NCBI RefSeq assembly: GCF_001682865.1
Contig: NZ_MAQX01000001.1
Span: 1,059,290-1,123,289, forward strand
Source of the DNA: Bacillus sp. FJAT-26390
Lineage (GTDB): Bacteria; Bacillota; Bacilli; Paenibacillales; Paenibacillaceae
DNA length: 64,000 nt
Direction of reading: 5' to 3'
The notes under the pieces were generated by a model. It did not search any database and was not told the DNA's origin. It saw only the letters and a program-made list of their open reading frames with translations. Shown here piece after piece: positions 43,379-51,795 of this stretch. The translations under genes were made by a program, and so were the position numbers. Every line of letters starts with the position of its first letter. Position 1 is the first letter of the stretch.

Positions 43379-44617
43379 CTATTGAGCTTTCATCCCAATC
43401 CGGCGCAGCTTCATCGACACGTGAATGTCAAACTCGCATTCCTTGTATACGCTTCGCCATTTCTCGGCCGTTTTGATATGTTTATTCCAATATTGCGGCT
43501 GCATGGCCCTAATGTATTCACCAAATCCGAATATATCGGAACCTTTCTGCTGCGTTTTTTTAATGATATCTGAATAAAACTTCACGGATACCTCTTCTTG
43601 CTTTTTCTCATACAATTTCAAGATAGCTGGATTATTTAGTTTGCTTTTCTCGCTTAGCTTCTCCTCCATATTCAGCTCGACCGCTACTTTAATCGTGAAA
43701 TGAGGAATATTATCTTTAATGTGAACCTTAATTTTTGATTTTCGATACGTCGTGTTGGTCATAATGGTATCCGATGAATTATCAAGCTGAATGAACACGC
43801 GATAACCGGCAGGATTCACCCCTTTTATTCCTAAGTATCCGGCGATTTCAAGCGGCTTCGTTACCCCAACCAAATGTTCGCCAACAAAATAAGCAAGTCC
43901 TTTTATCTCCACGTTTTGCTCTTTTTTCATTTCAACATATGGCAAAAATCCTTCTTGCCCCTTCTTCGAAACATTGCTCCAAAAAATTCCGATATAATCT
44001 TTCGGGAACTTCCCCATTCTCATCCCTTCATCAAGGGTAGACATCAAATAAAGCGTTGGCACTCGCTCAAGCTTAGGAGCAGCCTTCATAAATTTAATCG
44101 CTCTTCCTTTGGAGATCATCATCCAAGCCATTCTTCGGACCTCGGGATTGCGCCGAAAATAATCATTTACGTTTTCCAATCCTTTTTTGGCTACGGCTTC
44201 CGAAACCACGATAACCCGTAGATGGCCAAAAAAGAGTCTGCTTGAAACCTGCTGCTGCAAATTCATGAACGCGTCATCAATGCTGTGGCCAACGACATCA
44301 ATGACCCAGACGGTCTGCTCGGCGGAGCCGCTGCTTCCTCCGCTTTCACCTGGACCCAGCGGAATTCTGCCCGGAAGGGCGATTTGCACAGCAACGCGCA
44401 CCATCCCTACTGCGGGTGCCGGTATCGATCCGCTCACATGCGCAACCTCGTCCTCCTCTCGGCTTGCTTCCTCGGTGTTTGCGGTATCAATCGATACCCC
44501 AAGCACAACGGCTCGCTCTTCAATTTCCAATCGATCCCAGCAGCCTGTTATGAAGGGGACTATCATAACCACACAGCAAAACAGTTTACCCGTTTTGATC
44601 CACTTTTTTGTCCTCAA
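43379..44617 (-). CDS. gerC: Spore germinant receptor C subunit, Ger(x)C lipoprotein
   Basis: A 412-residue lipoprotein. The signal sequence VVMIVPFITGC gives a lipobox Cys, followed by WDRLEIEERAVVLGVSID, a hallmark of GerC. The three-domain Ger(x)C body ends with IRAMQPQYWNKHIKTAEKWRSVY before a short basic tail. It sits on the outer face of the inner spore membrane with the A and B subunits. TTG at 44617 has GAGAGG 8 bp upstream; GTG at 44620 is the alternative. The start lies inside the 3' end of the gerB gene, so translation is coupled. Confidence 0.87.
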   Translation of the reverse strand: MRTKKWIKTGKLFCCVVMIVPFITGCWDRLEIEERAVVLGVSIDTANTEEASREEDEVAHVSGSIPAPAVGMVRVAVQIALPGRIPLGPGESGGSSGSAEQTVWVIDVVGHSIDDAFMNLQQQVSSRLFFGHLRVIVVSEAVAKKGLENVNDYFRRNPEVRRMAWMMISKGRAIKFMKAAPKLERVPTLYLMSTLDEGMRMGKFPKDYIGIFWSNVSKKGQEGFLPYVEMKKEQNVEIKGLAYFVGEHLVGVTKPLEIAGYLGIKGVNPAGYRVFIQLDNSSDTIMTNTTYRKSKIKVHIKDNIPHFTIKVAVELNMEEKLSEKSKLNNPAILKLYEKKQEEVSVKFYSDIIKKTQQKGSDIFGFGEYIRAMQPQYWNKHIKTAEKWRSVYKECEFDIHVSMKLRRIGMKAQ

Positions 44618-45704
44618 CACGATTACCTCTCTTCTTGCGAAGGATCGATATAAGCAGTAATAGGCCTGGATAGATGATCGTAATGTATAGCCCGATTCGG
44701 CCGACATTTTCAATGATTTCATACATTTCTACGATGCTCTGTGGAAGCATTGCCATGACGAATACGATAGGCAGCAGGAAATACGAGAACAATTTATGCT
44801 CACGCAGTCGGAATAGCTTGCTCATCGAGTGAATGGTCAAAAAATAACTCGAAAACAACGTTGTAAAAACAGCCGTAACCCATACAGCTAAAAATGCCGC
44901 ATCCAGCCGTTCCAAAATGTTTGCAGGCAATGAAGTCGCCTTTGCGAGCTCGAGCGTTGGCCAAAGCAGCTGCTTGATCTCTTCTGCTCCAAAGACGCTT
45001 ACCGCTGCGATCACGATGACAAAATACAAGCCTCCGGCAATAACCATGCCCCACACGCTTGCCTTCATCGCATTCTCAGGTTTTTTCATCGCTGGAATAA
45101 CAGCCGTTAATACGAATGACCCTTGAAACAATGCAGCAATAGTTAGCGTACCCGTCACCATCCCAGTTGGCTGGTTCCCCAATACGGGCAGCAAGTTGAT
45201 CAAGTCAGCATTTTTCAGCGAAAGCGCAACGATTATCAGGGCCGGAACAATAAGCAGCGGAAAATAAAACGTATGAATATAAGCAAACGTTATTATTCCA
45301 TTTCGAGTAGAAATAGCTGCGAGCAGAAGCATGACGATAACCGTCACTTCAACTGGCGTTGAGCGCAGAACCGAAGTCACGACCACCTCGCCAAATTCCC
45401 GCGCCGTCAATGAGGTTAGCACCGCAAAGAATGCGATAATTAGTATGCTTCCGATCCAAGCGAGTCCTTTACCGATAATTTCTTCGCTGTATTGCGTCAC
45501 CGATTTATCTGGGAACCGCATCCCTAATATCGTAATGAGCACTAAACCAAAAAAAGCAAGCAGCATCCCGAGCAGCGTTACAAGCGGAGCAGCTGAATCT
45601 GCCGCTTTTACGGCAAACAGCGGCAGCGCAAGCACGCCTACGCCGATAATGGTGCTGACGAGAATGGCAGCGGCTTGAATGACGGTAATCTGGCGAGATT
45701 CCAT
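44586..45704 (-). CDS. gerB: Spore germinant receptor B subunit (GerB/GRKB permease family)
   Basis: A 372-residue integral membrane protein of the amino-acid/polyamine/organocation-like endospore germination family, with about ten transmembrane helices. The start RQITVIQAAAILVSTIIGVGVLALP contains the family's ligand-site glycines. AGGAGGGG precedes the ATG. GerB subunits bind amino-acid or sugar germinants; this gene lies between gerA and gerC. Confidence 0.9.
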   Translation of the reverse strand: MESRQITVIQAAAILVSTIIGVGVLALPLFAVKAADSAAPLVTLLGMLLAFFGLVLITILGMRFPDKSVTQYSEEIIGKGLAWIGSILIIAFFAVLTSLTAREFGEVVVTSVLRSTPVEVTVIVMLLLAAISTRNGIITFAYIHTFYFPLLIVPALIIVALSLKNADLINLLPVLGNQPTGMVTGTLTIAALFQGSFVLTAVIPAMKKPENAMKASVWGMVIAGGLYFVIVIAAVSVFGAEEIKQLLWPTLELAKATSLPANILERLDAAFLAVWVTAVFTTLFSSYFLTIHSMSKLFRLREHKLFSYFLLPIVFVMAMLPQSIVEMYEIIENVGRIGLYITIIYPGLLLLISILRKKRGNRVEDKKVDQNG

Positions 45705-45709
45705 ATAAG

Positions 45710-47338
45710 CTACCCCTCCTGTTGATCTTTATCGTTCTTTGGATCAAGCACATTGGTGTTCGAGTTTTTTAGCTCCTCGTTCGTACTCTTATCCATTCGG
45801 GTTGGATCTACGGGCTGAAGGAAAGAAGGCCGCTTGCTCATCGCCCATAACGGTCCTCTAACGAGCAGATCCTTGAAGCCTTGAATTTCTGCGGGGATCA
45901 GCGGGCTTAGATAAGGCACGCCAAAAGATTTCATCGAAAGCAGATGGTTGGCTATCAGGATTAGACCAATCATTACGCCGTAAAGGCCAAAGGTCCCCGC
46001 CATAATAATTAGCGGAAACCGCAGCAGCCGAAGTGCGAGCGCCGCATTATAAGCAGGAGTAGCGAATGAGCCAATTGTCGTTAAGGCGATAATAACGATC
46101 GTAATGGGACTCGAAAATCCAGCTGCCACGGCTGCTTGCCCGATGACCAGCACGCCAACGATGGATAGCGCGCCCCCAACCTGCTGCGGCAGTCGAATCG
46201 TTGCTTCCCGCAGTACCTCCATTGAAATTTCGATGATCATGACTTCAATTACAGCTGGAAATGGTACCCCTGCTCTTCCTCCAGCTACGGCAACCGCAAA
46301 CTCCGTCGGAATAAGCTCTGGGTTAAAAGAGATAATCGAGACATAGATGGACGGGAAGATCAAGGAGAACATTAAAGCAATCAGCCTGGCAAACCGAATC
46401 GAGCTCATCAAGACGAACCGTTCGGTGTAATCCTCTACCGTTTGATAGAACTGGCTGAAGACGGTCGGCACTACCAGTGCCAGCGGAGAACCGTCAACTA
46501 GGATCGAAACTCTGCCCTCGAGTAAATTCGCTACGACTTTATCCGGACGCTCCGTATATTGGACTTGAGGAAATGGTGAATAATGATTATCCTCAATAAA
46601 CTGCTCAAGATAACCTGAGTCCAGCACCCCGTCGATATCGATTTTGGACAGTCGCGTATTAACCTCCTTAACAAGCTCAGGGTTCGTAATGCCATCCATG
46701 TAACAGATAGCGACCTTCGACTTGGTTCTGCGCCCGATTTCCATCGTCTGGATGCGCAGATCAGGCGACTGGAGCCGGTAACGAATAAGCGATATATTCG
46801 TGCCGAGGGGTTCGATGAATCCTTCGCGCGGCCCTCTGATGACCTGCTCAGTTGCTGGCTGATCAATAGCGCGCTTATCGATGTTTCGTGTGCCGATCAA
46901 TAAAGCTTCTTCTAATCCCTCAACGATTATGACGGTCTCGCCTTTCAAAATGCTCTCGATGAGAGTGGTGAGCGCACCTTCCAGTTTGCTTTCGCTATGA
47001 TAGAGCGCATCGTTAAGCAAGACGTCCTTGAGTTCAGTTATTTCGATCGATCGACCGATCAGATGCGGAGGAATATACATGAGAGGCTTAACGATATCGG
47101 AATTCACCGTGTTTTGATTGATCATATTTGAGTAATAGATAATGGCTGCCGGATGCTGCCCAAATACATGAAAATTCCGGATCGTCAAATCCTCATTTGA
47201 TCCCAAAATACTTTTGATAAACGTAATCGTATCCTCGATGCGGACACTAATTTTCTCACCCTTATGCTTGTCCAATGTTTGACTTGGACCCGACAGAATC
47301 GGCTTCGCTTTCAGCTTTTTAATCCCTCTAAACGCCAT
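45710..47338 (-). CDS. gerA: Spore germinant receptor A subunit (GerA family)
   Basis: A 542-residue membrane protein. A large N-terminal soluble domain (about 1-285, including LEGALTTLIESILKGETVIIVEG and ERPDKVVANLLEGRVSILVDGSP near its end) is followed by about five transmembrane helices and the GRAGVPFPAVIEVMIIEISMEVLREA motif, diagnostic of GerA. GerA subunits oligomerise into a ligand-gated ion channel. ATG at 47338 is near GGTGGAG. First gene of the operon; it shows the host makes endospores. Confidence 0.92.
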   Translation of the reverse strand: MAFRGIKKLKAKPILSGPSQTLDKHKGEKISVRIEDTITFIKSILGSNEDLTIRNFHVFGQHPAAIIYYSNMINQNTVNSDIVKPLMYIPPHLIGRSIEITELKDVLLNDALYHSESKLEGALTTLIESILKGETVIIVEGLEEALLIGTRNIDKRAIDQPATEQVIRGPREGFIEPLGTNISLIRYRLQSPDLRIQTMEIGRRTKSKVAICYMDGITNPELVKEVNTRLSKIDIDGVLDSGYLEQFIEDNHYSPFPQVQYTERPDKVVANLLEGRVSILVDGSPLALVVPTVFSQFYQTVEDYTERFVLMSSIRFARLIALMFSLIFPSIYVSIISFNPELIPTEFAVAVAGGRAGVPFPAVIEVMIIEISMEVLREATIRLPQQVGGALSIVGVLVIGQAAVAAGFSSPITIVIIALTTIGSFATPAYNAALALRLLRFPLIIMAGTFGLYGVMIGLILIANHLLSMKSFGVPYLSPLIPAEIQGFKDLLVRGPLWAMSKRPSFLQPVDPTRMDKSTNEELKNSNTNVLDPKNDKDQQEG

Positions 47339-47464
47339 TTCTCCACCGACCAATCGACATAAGATGATTTTTGATCCTATTTTTTTACAATATTACTCAA
47401 TCTTAAGCTTTAACATCTCGCAGCCGGTTTAATCATCCAGACAGTCGTTCCGCAGCTAAAATGC

Positions 47465-47507
47465 AAAAAAACCTTGAACGGCCACTAACGTGGTCAATCA
47501 AGGTTTT
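47465..47507 (-). terminator. Intrinsic terminator of rpiA
   Basis: AAAAACCTTGA and TCAAGGTTTTTTT form the stem on the minus strand, with an inner GACCACG/CGTGG-like helix, followed by a T run. Confidence 0.82.
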
Positions 47508-47521
47508 TCCCAGAAAAGACG

Positions 47522-48193
47522 TTATGATTTTAGAAGCTCTTGAACGGTCCCGTCCTGATAACCTACGAAAACATGCGTTGCCATCCCAACAAATAAACCG
47601 TTGTCTACGACTCCTGGGATGAGGTTGAGCGTTTGATGAAGCTCCTTCGCTTGTGCAATCGTGCCGAAATGGCAATCCGCGATGTAATTCCCGTTATCCG
47701 TCAGATACGGTTCATTCCCAGCTTGCCTAAGAACAGGATCAGCACCGAGCTTGCGCAGCTTTTTAATTGTCAATTCATGTCCAAACTGCACGATCTCCAC
47801 CGGTAATGGGAATGCGCCAAGCTGTCGAGCCAGCTTGCTTTCGTCAACGATGATGATCAGCTGCTTGCTTGCGGATGCAACGATTTTCTCGCGAAGCAGC
47901 GCGCCTCCGCCACCTTTGATGAGATTCCACTCCTCATCTACCTCGTCAGCACCGTCAATCGTAAGATCGATCGTTTCGATTTCCGCAAACGGAAGCAAGC
48001 TTATTCCAACCTCTTTCGCTAATTCCTCAGACTGCTTGGACGTTGCGATCGCTTTGATCGATAGCCCTTCCTTTACTCTCTGCCCGAGCTTTTGGATAGC
48101 GAAATAGGCGGTTGAGCCTGTTCCGAGTCCAACGATCATGCCATCCTTAACAAACTCTGCCGCTTTTTCAGCAGCTATTCTTTTTGATTCCAT
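47522..48193 (-). CDS. rpiA: Ribose-5-phosphate isomerase A
   Basis: A 223-residue enzyme that interconverts ribose-5-phosphate and ribulose-5-phosphate in the pentose phosphate pathway. Signatures are VGLGTGSTAYFAIQKL, the catalytic segment IDGADEVD, KGGGGALLREKIVA and the C-terminal VDNGLFVGMATHVFVG. AGAGGTG precedes the ATG. A terminator follows. Most Bacillales rely on RpiB, so an RpiA gene here may be accessory or the main isomerase. Confidence 0.93.
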   Translation of the reverse strand: MESKRIAAEKAAEFVKDGMIVGLGTGSTAYFAIQKLGQRVKEGLSIKAIATSKQSEELAKEVGISLLPFAEIETIDLTIDGADEVDEEWNLIKGGGGALLREKIVASASKQLIIIVDESKLARQLGAFPLPVEIVQFGHELTIKKLRKLGADPVLRQAGNEPYLTDNGNYIADCHFGTIAQAKELHQTLNLIPGVVDNGLFVGMATHVFVGYQDGTVQELLKS

Positions 48194-48229
48194 TTGTGCA
48201 CCTCTGCCATTTCGTTTAATGAGCCTATT

Positions 48230-48682
48230 TTATAGCGTTAAATAATAATGAAAATACGCTTCATCCTTCTCATAACCATTTCGTTCGTACAATCGCTGCG
48301 CCGTTACGTTATCGATTGCTGTTGCAAGCTCTAGTCCTTTTGCATCCGCGGCAATGGCATATTGCTTGGCGCTGCCTAGGAGAAGCTGAGCAACGCCTTG
48401 GCCGCGATACTGATCGAGCACATATAAATCATTTAAGATGTAGGATGCCCGCATCGATATCGATGAAAACGACGGATAAAGCTGCGTGAAGCCGATGGCC
48501 TGATTCGCTGTCCGATCCTTTGCTATAAATAAGACGGATTCATTCTTTTCCAAACGGGCAGCCATAAAAGCTTTTGCCCCCGCAAGGTCGGATTGCTGCT
48601 TATAGAATAACCTGTATTGATCAAATAAGACTGCCGCTTCTTCTACGTCTTCAAGCGATGCTTGGAAAACCGTGATATCCAT
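48230..48682 (-). CDS. GNAT-family N-acetyltransferase
   Basis: A 150-residue acetyltransferase. The acetyl-CoA motif is LNDLYVLDQYRGQGVAQLLLG, with the R/QxxGxG/A pyrophosphate loop, and the C-terminal strand-helix is DNVTAQRLYERNGYEKDE. The acceptor is unknown; small GNATs of this layout often modify amines or protein N-termini. AAGGAGG precedes the ATG at 48682. It lies 36 bp before rpiA in the same direction. Confidence 0.85.
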   Translation of the reverse strand: MDITVFQASLEDVEEAAVLFDQYRLFYKQQSDLAGAKAFMAARLEKNESVLFIAKDRTANQAIGFTQLYPSFSSISMRASYILNDLYVLDQYRGQGVAQLLLGSAKQYAIAADAKGLELATAIDNVTAQRLYERNGYEKDEAYFHYYLTL

Positions 48683-48712
48683 CGTTATTCCTCCTTCTAT
48701 TTCTAGCATTCA

Positions 48713-49206
48713 CTACTGATCGGAAATCGTAATGGAAATGCCGGATTCCTCTGCGTTTATAATCGCTAGTCCACCAATTGGGAACGTAATCATTGGCGAA
48801 GTATGTCCAAAATCGGCATCAGCAATAACTGGAATATGTGCCAGCTCTTTTTTGGAAGCGATAATTAAGGTCATCAGTTCTCTCGTCATATAACCGATTC
48901 ATAGTCGTCCTCTAAAAATAATATCGCGCCTTCAAGGCCCGGCATATGAAATTAAACCAGTTTCGGCATAAATGGCGTTGCTTAAAGATCAAGGAACGCT
49001 TCATGCAAATCTTCAATCCTCGATGGAATGGAAGAAGAAATAAAGGAATCGGATTCTGAGCTATTTTTGGAGAAGGTAACGACAAAACCAAGCTGCTCAA
49101 GCTGCAGCTTAGCAAGCTCTATATGTTCTGGCGCAATTAAGGAAAGGCTTTGTGAAGGTGATATAATCCGAATTTCGTCGCCTGGCTTTAAAATATCCGC
49201 TCTCAT
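48713..49206 (-). pseudogene. Decayed LD-carboxypeptidase (S66) gene
   Basis: With a good RBS (GGAGG, 9 bp) and ATG at 49206, the frame encodes an S66 N-terminus (LKPGDEIRIISPSQSLSL) for 74 codons, then stops at 48982. Downstream, in shifting frames, further family pieces remain: AIYAETGLISYAGP, AILFLEDDYES (catalytic Glu region) and IPVIADADFGHTSPM (catalytic His region), ending in TISDQ at 48713. The Ser-nucleophile segment is missing. About 165 of an expected 330 or more codons remain, with at least two deletions and frameshifts. It is not functional. An intact family member is at 17830-18843. Confidence 0.8.
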
Positions 49207-49407
49207 TCTACGATTCCTCCTCCCAAATATTATAACGGTCAGCTAGAAGAATGAACACCTCGGCAATAGACATTTTTTGCGGAATCGGATGATCGCTATT
49301 TATGTCGTTAATTATTTCATTTGGGCTGCATCAACCGACAAACATCACGTCTAGTATCTGTTAGTATTTTTGTTAGGTTGTCCCACCACAGAATAGGAGC
49401 GCTGATT

Positions 49408-49698
49408 ATGAATACAATAGCGAATGAACATTTTACGAACGAAACGATTGTGTTTGACGGATTTAGCTTTATTGGCTGTACGTTTACGAACTGTGTCATT
49501 ATTATTACAACGCTGGAATTCAATTTCGAGAGATGCTCATTTTTCGAGTCTTCCCTTCATGTCAATCCGAATCTGTCTATTTTTGCTATCTCCCATAAGC
49601 TCTCGCAATCTACGTACGATTCAGAGACAAATTGCTACCGGAACGATTACAAATACCCGCAAACCGTAGTAGAACTGCCCGTCGTGACGACGCGCTAA
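49408..49698 (+). CDS. Small hypothetical protein with pentapeptide-like pattern
   Basis: A 96-residue protein. Residues about 13-46 show F/C-rich spacing (FDGFSFIGCTFTNC, then FNFERCSFFES) reminiscent of pentapeptide-repeat beta-helices, but there are too few repeats to be sure. No signal peptide is seen. TAGGAG lies upstream of the ATG, and a clear terminator follows at 49760, supporting real expression. I cannot name a function. Confidence 0.5.
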   Translation: MNTIANEHFTNETIVFDGFSFIGCTFTNCVIIITTLEFNFERCSFFESSLHVNPNLSIFAISHKLSQSTYDSETNCYRNDYKYPQTVVELPVVTTR

Positions 49699-49759
49699 TC
49701 AGGATTCTTTACTTGAAAACAAAATTTATCACATAAAAAAACCGCGCTCTGACTGAGAG

Positions 49760-49792
49760 GGCACTGAAAAGTGGAGTTTTCAGTGCCTTTTT
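49760..49792 (+). terminator. Intrinsic terminator
   Basis: GGCACTGAAAA-GTGGAG-TTTTCAGTGCC is followed by TTTTT on the + strand. It ends the transcript of the small gene at 49408. Confidence 0.88.
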
Positions 49793-49845
49793 GGTGTCTT
49801 TGCAACTTTATTTAAGTGCGTTGAAACCTTTTAAAGCTAGTTAAC

Positions 49846-50022
49846 AGGAAAAACTCCCGTTTATTTAAGCTAAAACTACTGAAAATTATAATTTGAAGGA
49901 ATTTCTCCCGTTAATTATTCGTTATTCGCCCAATCTCGGTGGATATGATCCGATTATCGGGAGATTTTCCATCTAAATGCTGTTTTTGCCTTGTCAGTAG
50001 AAAATTAGATGGAGCTTTTCCT
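49846..50022. repeat. Four-unit intergenic repeat array (two direct, two inverted)
   Basis: A 15-bp core close to AGGAAAAACTCCCGT occurs at 49846-49860 and 49897-49911 on +, and in inverted form at 49957-49971 and 50008-50022. The two copies in each pair are exactly 51 bp apart, and similarity extends on both sides (TTAAC/TTAGC before, TTAATT after). It fills an otherwise gene-free stretch of about 440 bp (49699-50138). Function unknown; it resembles small dispersed repeats of Paenibacillus genomes. Confidence 0.6.
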
Positions 50023-50062
50023 GCTAAATCTAATCTACCAATGCTTACTCTCGCTATACGAC

Positions 50063-50096
50063 AAACGATCCTTAGAATCGTTTCTAAGGATCGTTT
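50063..50096. terminator. Perfect 15-bp hairpin, possible terminator
   Basis: AAACGATCCTTAGAA and its exact complement flank a 4-nt loop, 43 bp beyond the stop of the HPt-REC-GGDEF gene. Only TTT follows on the minus strand, so it could be a terminator, a transcript stabiliser or a protein site. Confidence 0.45.
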
Positions 50097-50138
50097 AGTC
50101 TGTGTTGCGATATGCGGTTTGGTAGATAACTAGATTCA

Positions 50139-51779
50139 TTAGCCTAGTATACGGCTTGCCAGCCGTTCTATACGGAGCACCAGCTCCTGCATATGGAACG
50201 GCTTAACCACGTAATCGTCCGCGCCGATTTGCAGAGCCTGAACGATATCCGCTTTATTGTTGCGGGCCGTGAGCATAACGATCAACAGCTGCTGCTCGGG
50301 ATAGCTTTCACGAAGCCGGGTCAATACCTCTAAACCGTCCAAATCCGGCATCGAGCCATCGAGCAAAATGATATACTTCTCGCCCTCTTTATACCAATCC
50401 GAGTTTAGGAAGGACATGCCATCGGCGTACTCAAATGCCTGCACCTTCGCATGGTTTGCCGGCTTCCAGCTGGAGAATCGGTTGATCACAATTTCTCTAA
50501 TGAGCGCGTCATCATCAACAATGATTACGTTTAAGAACGTATCGATTTTGGCTTCGTTCATTTCATCAGAGTAGACGACGGTTTGATTTCTGCCCCCCCG
50601 CTTGCCGCAGTAGAGCGCTTGATCGGCTTCTTCTACGAGCGACTCGGTATGGCTGTTCGCGTTCGATATTTCGGTGATGCCGGAAGAGAACGTAACTTGA
50701 AAGCAATCGTCGTTCGTTTCGAATTTAATCGCATTAAATTTCTTTCGCAACTGTTCGACAAGAAGCGCTCCCTGCAAAGCATCCGTGCTAGGAAGAATTA
50801 GGGCAAACTCCTCTCCTCCATATCGACAAAGAATATCCTGCGGCCGAATAGCAGCTTGTGCTGTAGCGACGAACGCTTGCAGCACTTCATCCCCTTTGAT
50901 ATGGCCGTAATTATCATTTACCTGCTTGAAATAATCTAGGTCGAGCATGACCAGCGTGAAAATCTGCCTCTCTCGCTTAAAGCTCTCTATATGATGCCGC
51001 ATCATTTGGTTAAAATGTTTCCGATTGTACGCGCCAGTCAATTCGTCGATTATAATTGAGCGCTCCCAGTCCTTCTTCATGGCGAAACGATTGTCGATCA
51101 GGGCAGTGAGAAGCTCAATGTCAAAGGGCTTTGCAAGAAAATCCATCGCGCCGGAGCGATAAGCATGGATTTGATTTGCGACCGAGAAATTACCGCTGAT
51201 CATAATGATGGGAATATGCTCCTGCCGCGCTTTGTCGACAATTTGGTTTAGCACATACATGCCGCTTTTGTCGGGCAATACGATATCAAGCAGGATGAGA
51301 CTCGGCTTCCATTCGTAAAATAGCTTTAAACCCCGCTCTGCATTAAGAGCGATGCTCACCGGATAGTTTTGCTGCTCCAAAACCTCTTTGACGTAAGTCA
51401 CAAAATCAACGTCATCATCAATGACGAGCACCCGATCGCGGTAGATGCTTTGGTCTTCAAATGTAGTCGAACATACAGGAGATGTGTCTTCCACCCCCAC
51501 TAACCGCTCCGGTACATGAGGAAACAAAACCGTTAAAGGCAGCAGATGCTGCGACCATTCCTCGCGCGGGAGCTCCTTGCTGCTCTTCTCGGAAAACAAC
51601 AGTTCCTTCGCTTCGGAAAACTTCTCAACCTCCAATAAACCTATCGTCCCGCTGGTCCCCTTGAGATTGTGGAAAAAACGGTGAATCTCCTGCTCCTCCA
51701 CAGTCTCTTGGCCAGACCAATCCTCAATCGTTTGTAAAATGCGTTGCTGAATCAGCTGTTTATATTTATCGGTTTTCAT
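50139..51779 (-). CDS. HPt-REC-GGDEF-REC signalling protein (diguanylate cyclase)
   Basis: A 546-residue protein. An N-terminal HPt-like domain has the phospho-His in FFHNLKGTSGTIGL (about residues 35-48). The first receiver (about 116-235) has DDD and the phospho-acceptor in ILLDIVLPDKSG. The GGDEF domain (about 240-400) carries the active motif GGEEF and DLDYFKQVNDNYGH. The second receiver (about 417-540) has LLDGSMPDLDGLEVL and a C-terminal KPF. It probably makes cyclic di-GMP under phosphorelay control. No DNA-binding domain is present. It is third in the operon behind the hybrid kinase (16 bp gap). Confidence 0.88.
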   Translation of the reverse strand: MKTDKYKQLIQQRILQTIEDWSGQETVEEQEIHRFFHNLKGTSGTIGLLEVEKFSEAKELLFSEKSSKELPREEWSQHLLPLTVLFPHVPERLVGVEDTSPVCSTTFEDQSIYRDRVLVIDDDVDFVTYVKEVLEQQNYPVSIALNAERGLKLFYEWKPSLILLDIVLPDKSGMYVLNQIVDKARQEHIPIIMISGNFSVANQIHAYRSGAMDFLAKPFDIELLTALIDNRFAMKKDWERSIIIDELTGAYNRKHFNQMMRHHIESFKRERQIFTLVMLDLDYFKQVNDNYGHIKGDEVLQAFVATAQAAIRPQDILCRYGGEEFALILPSTDALQGALLVEQLRKKFNAIKFETNDDCFQVTFSSGITEISNANSHTESLVEEADQALYCGKRGGRNQTVVYSDEMNEAKIDTFLNVIIVDDDALIREIVINRFSSWKPANHAKVQAFEYADGMSFLNSDWYKEGEKYIILLDGSMPDLDGLEVLTRLRESYPEQQLLIVMLTARNNKADIVQALQIGADDYVVKPFHMQELVLRIERLASRILG

Positions 51780-51795
51780 GAAAAAAGCTCCTTAA

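Noticed and set aside
49028..49246. 72-codon plus-strand frame
   Set aside because: Antisense of the S66 pseudogene N-terminus, with no RBS.
49939..50133. 64-codon plus-strand frame
   Set aside because: It runs across the repeat array and hairpin, lacks an RBS and has no protein-like composition.
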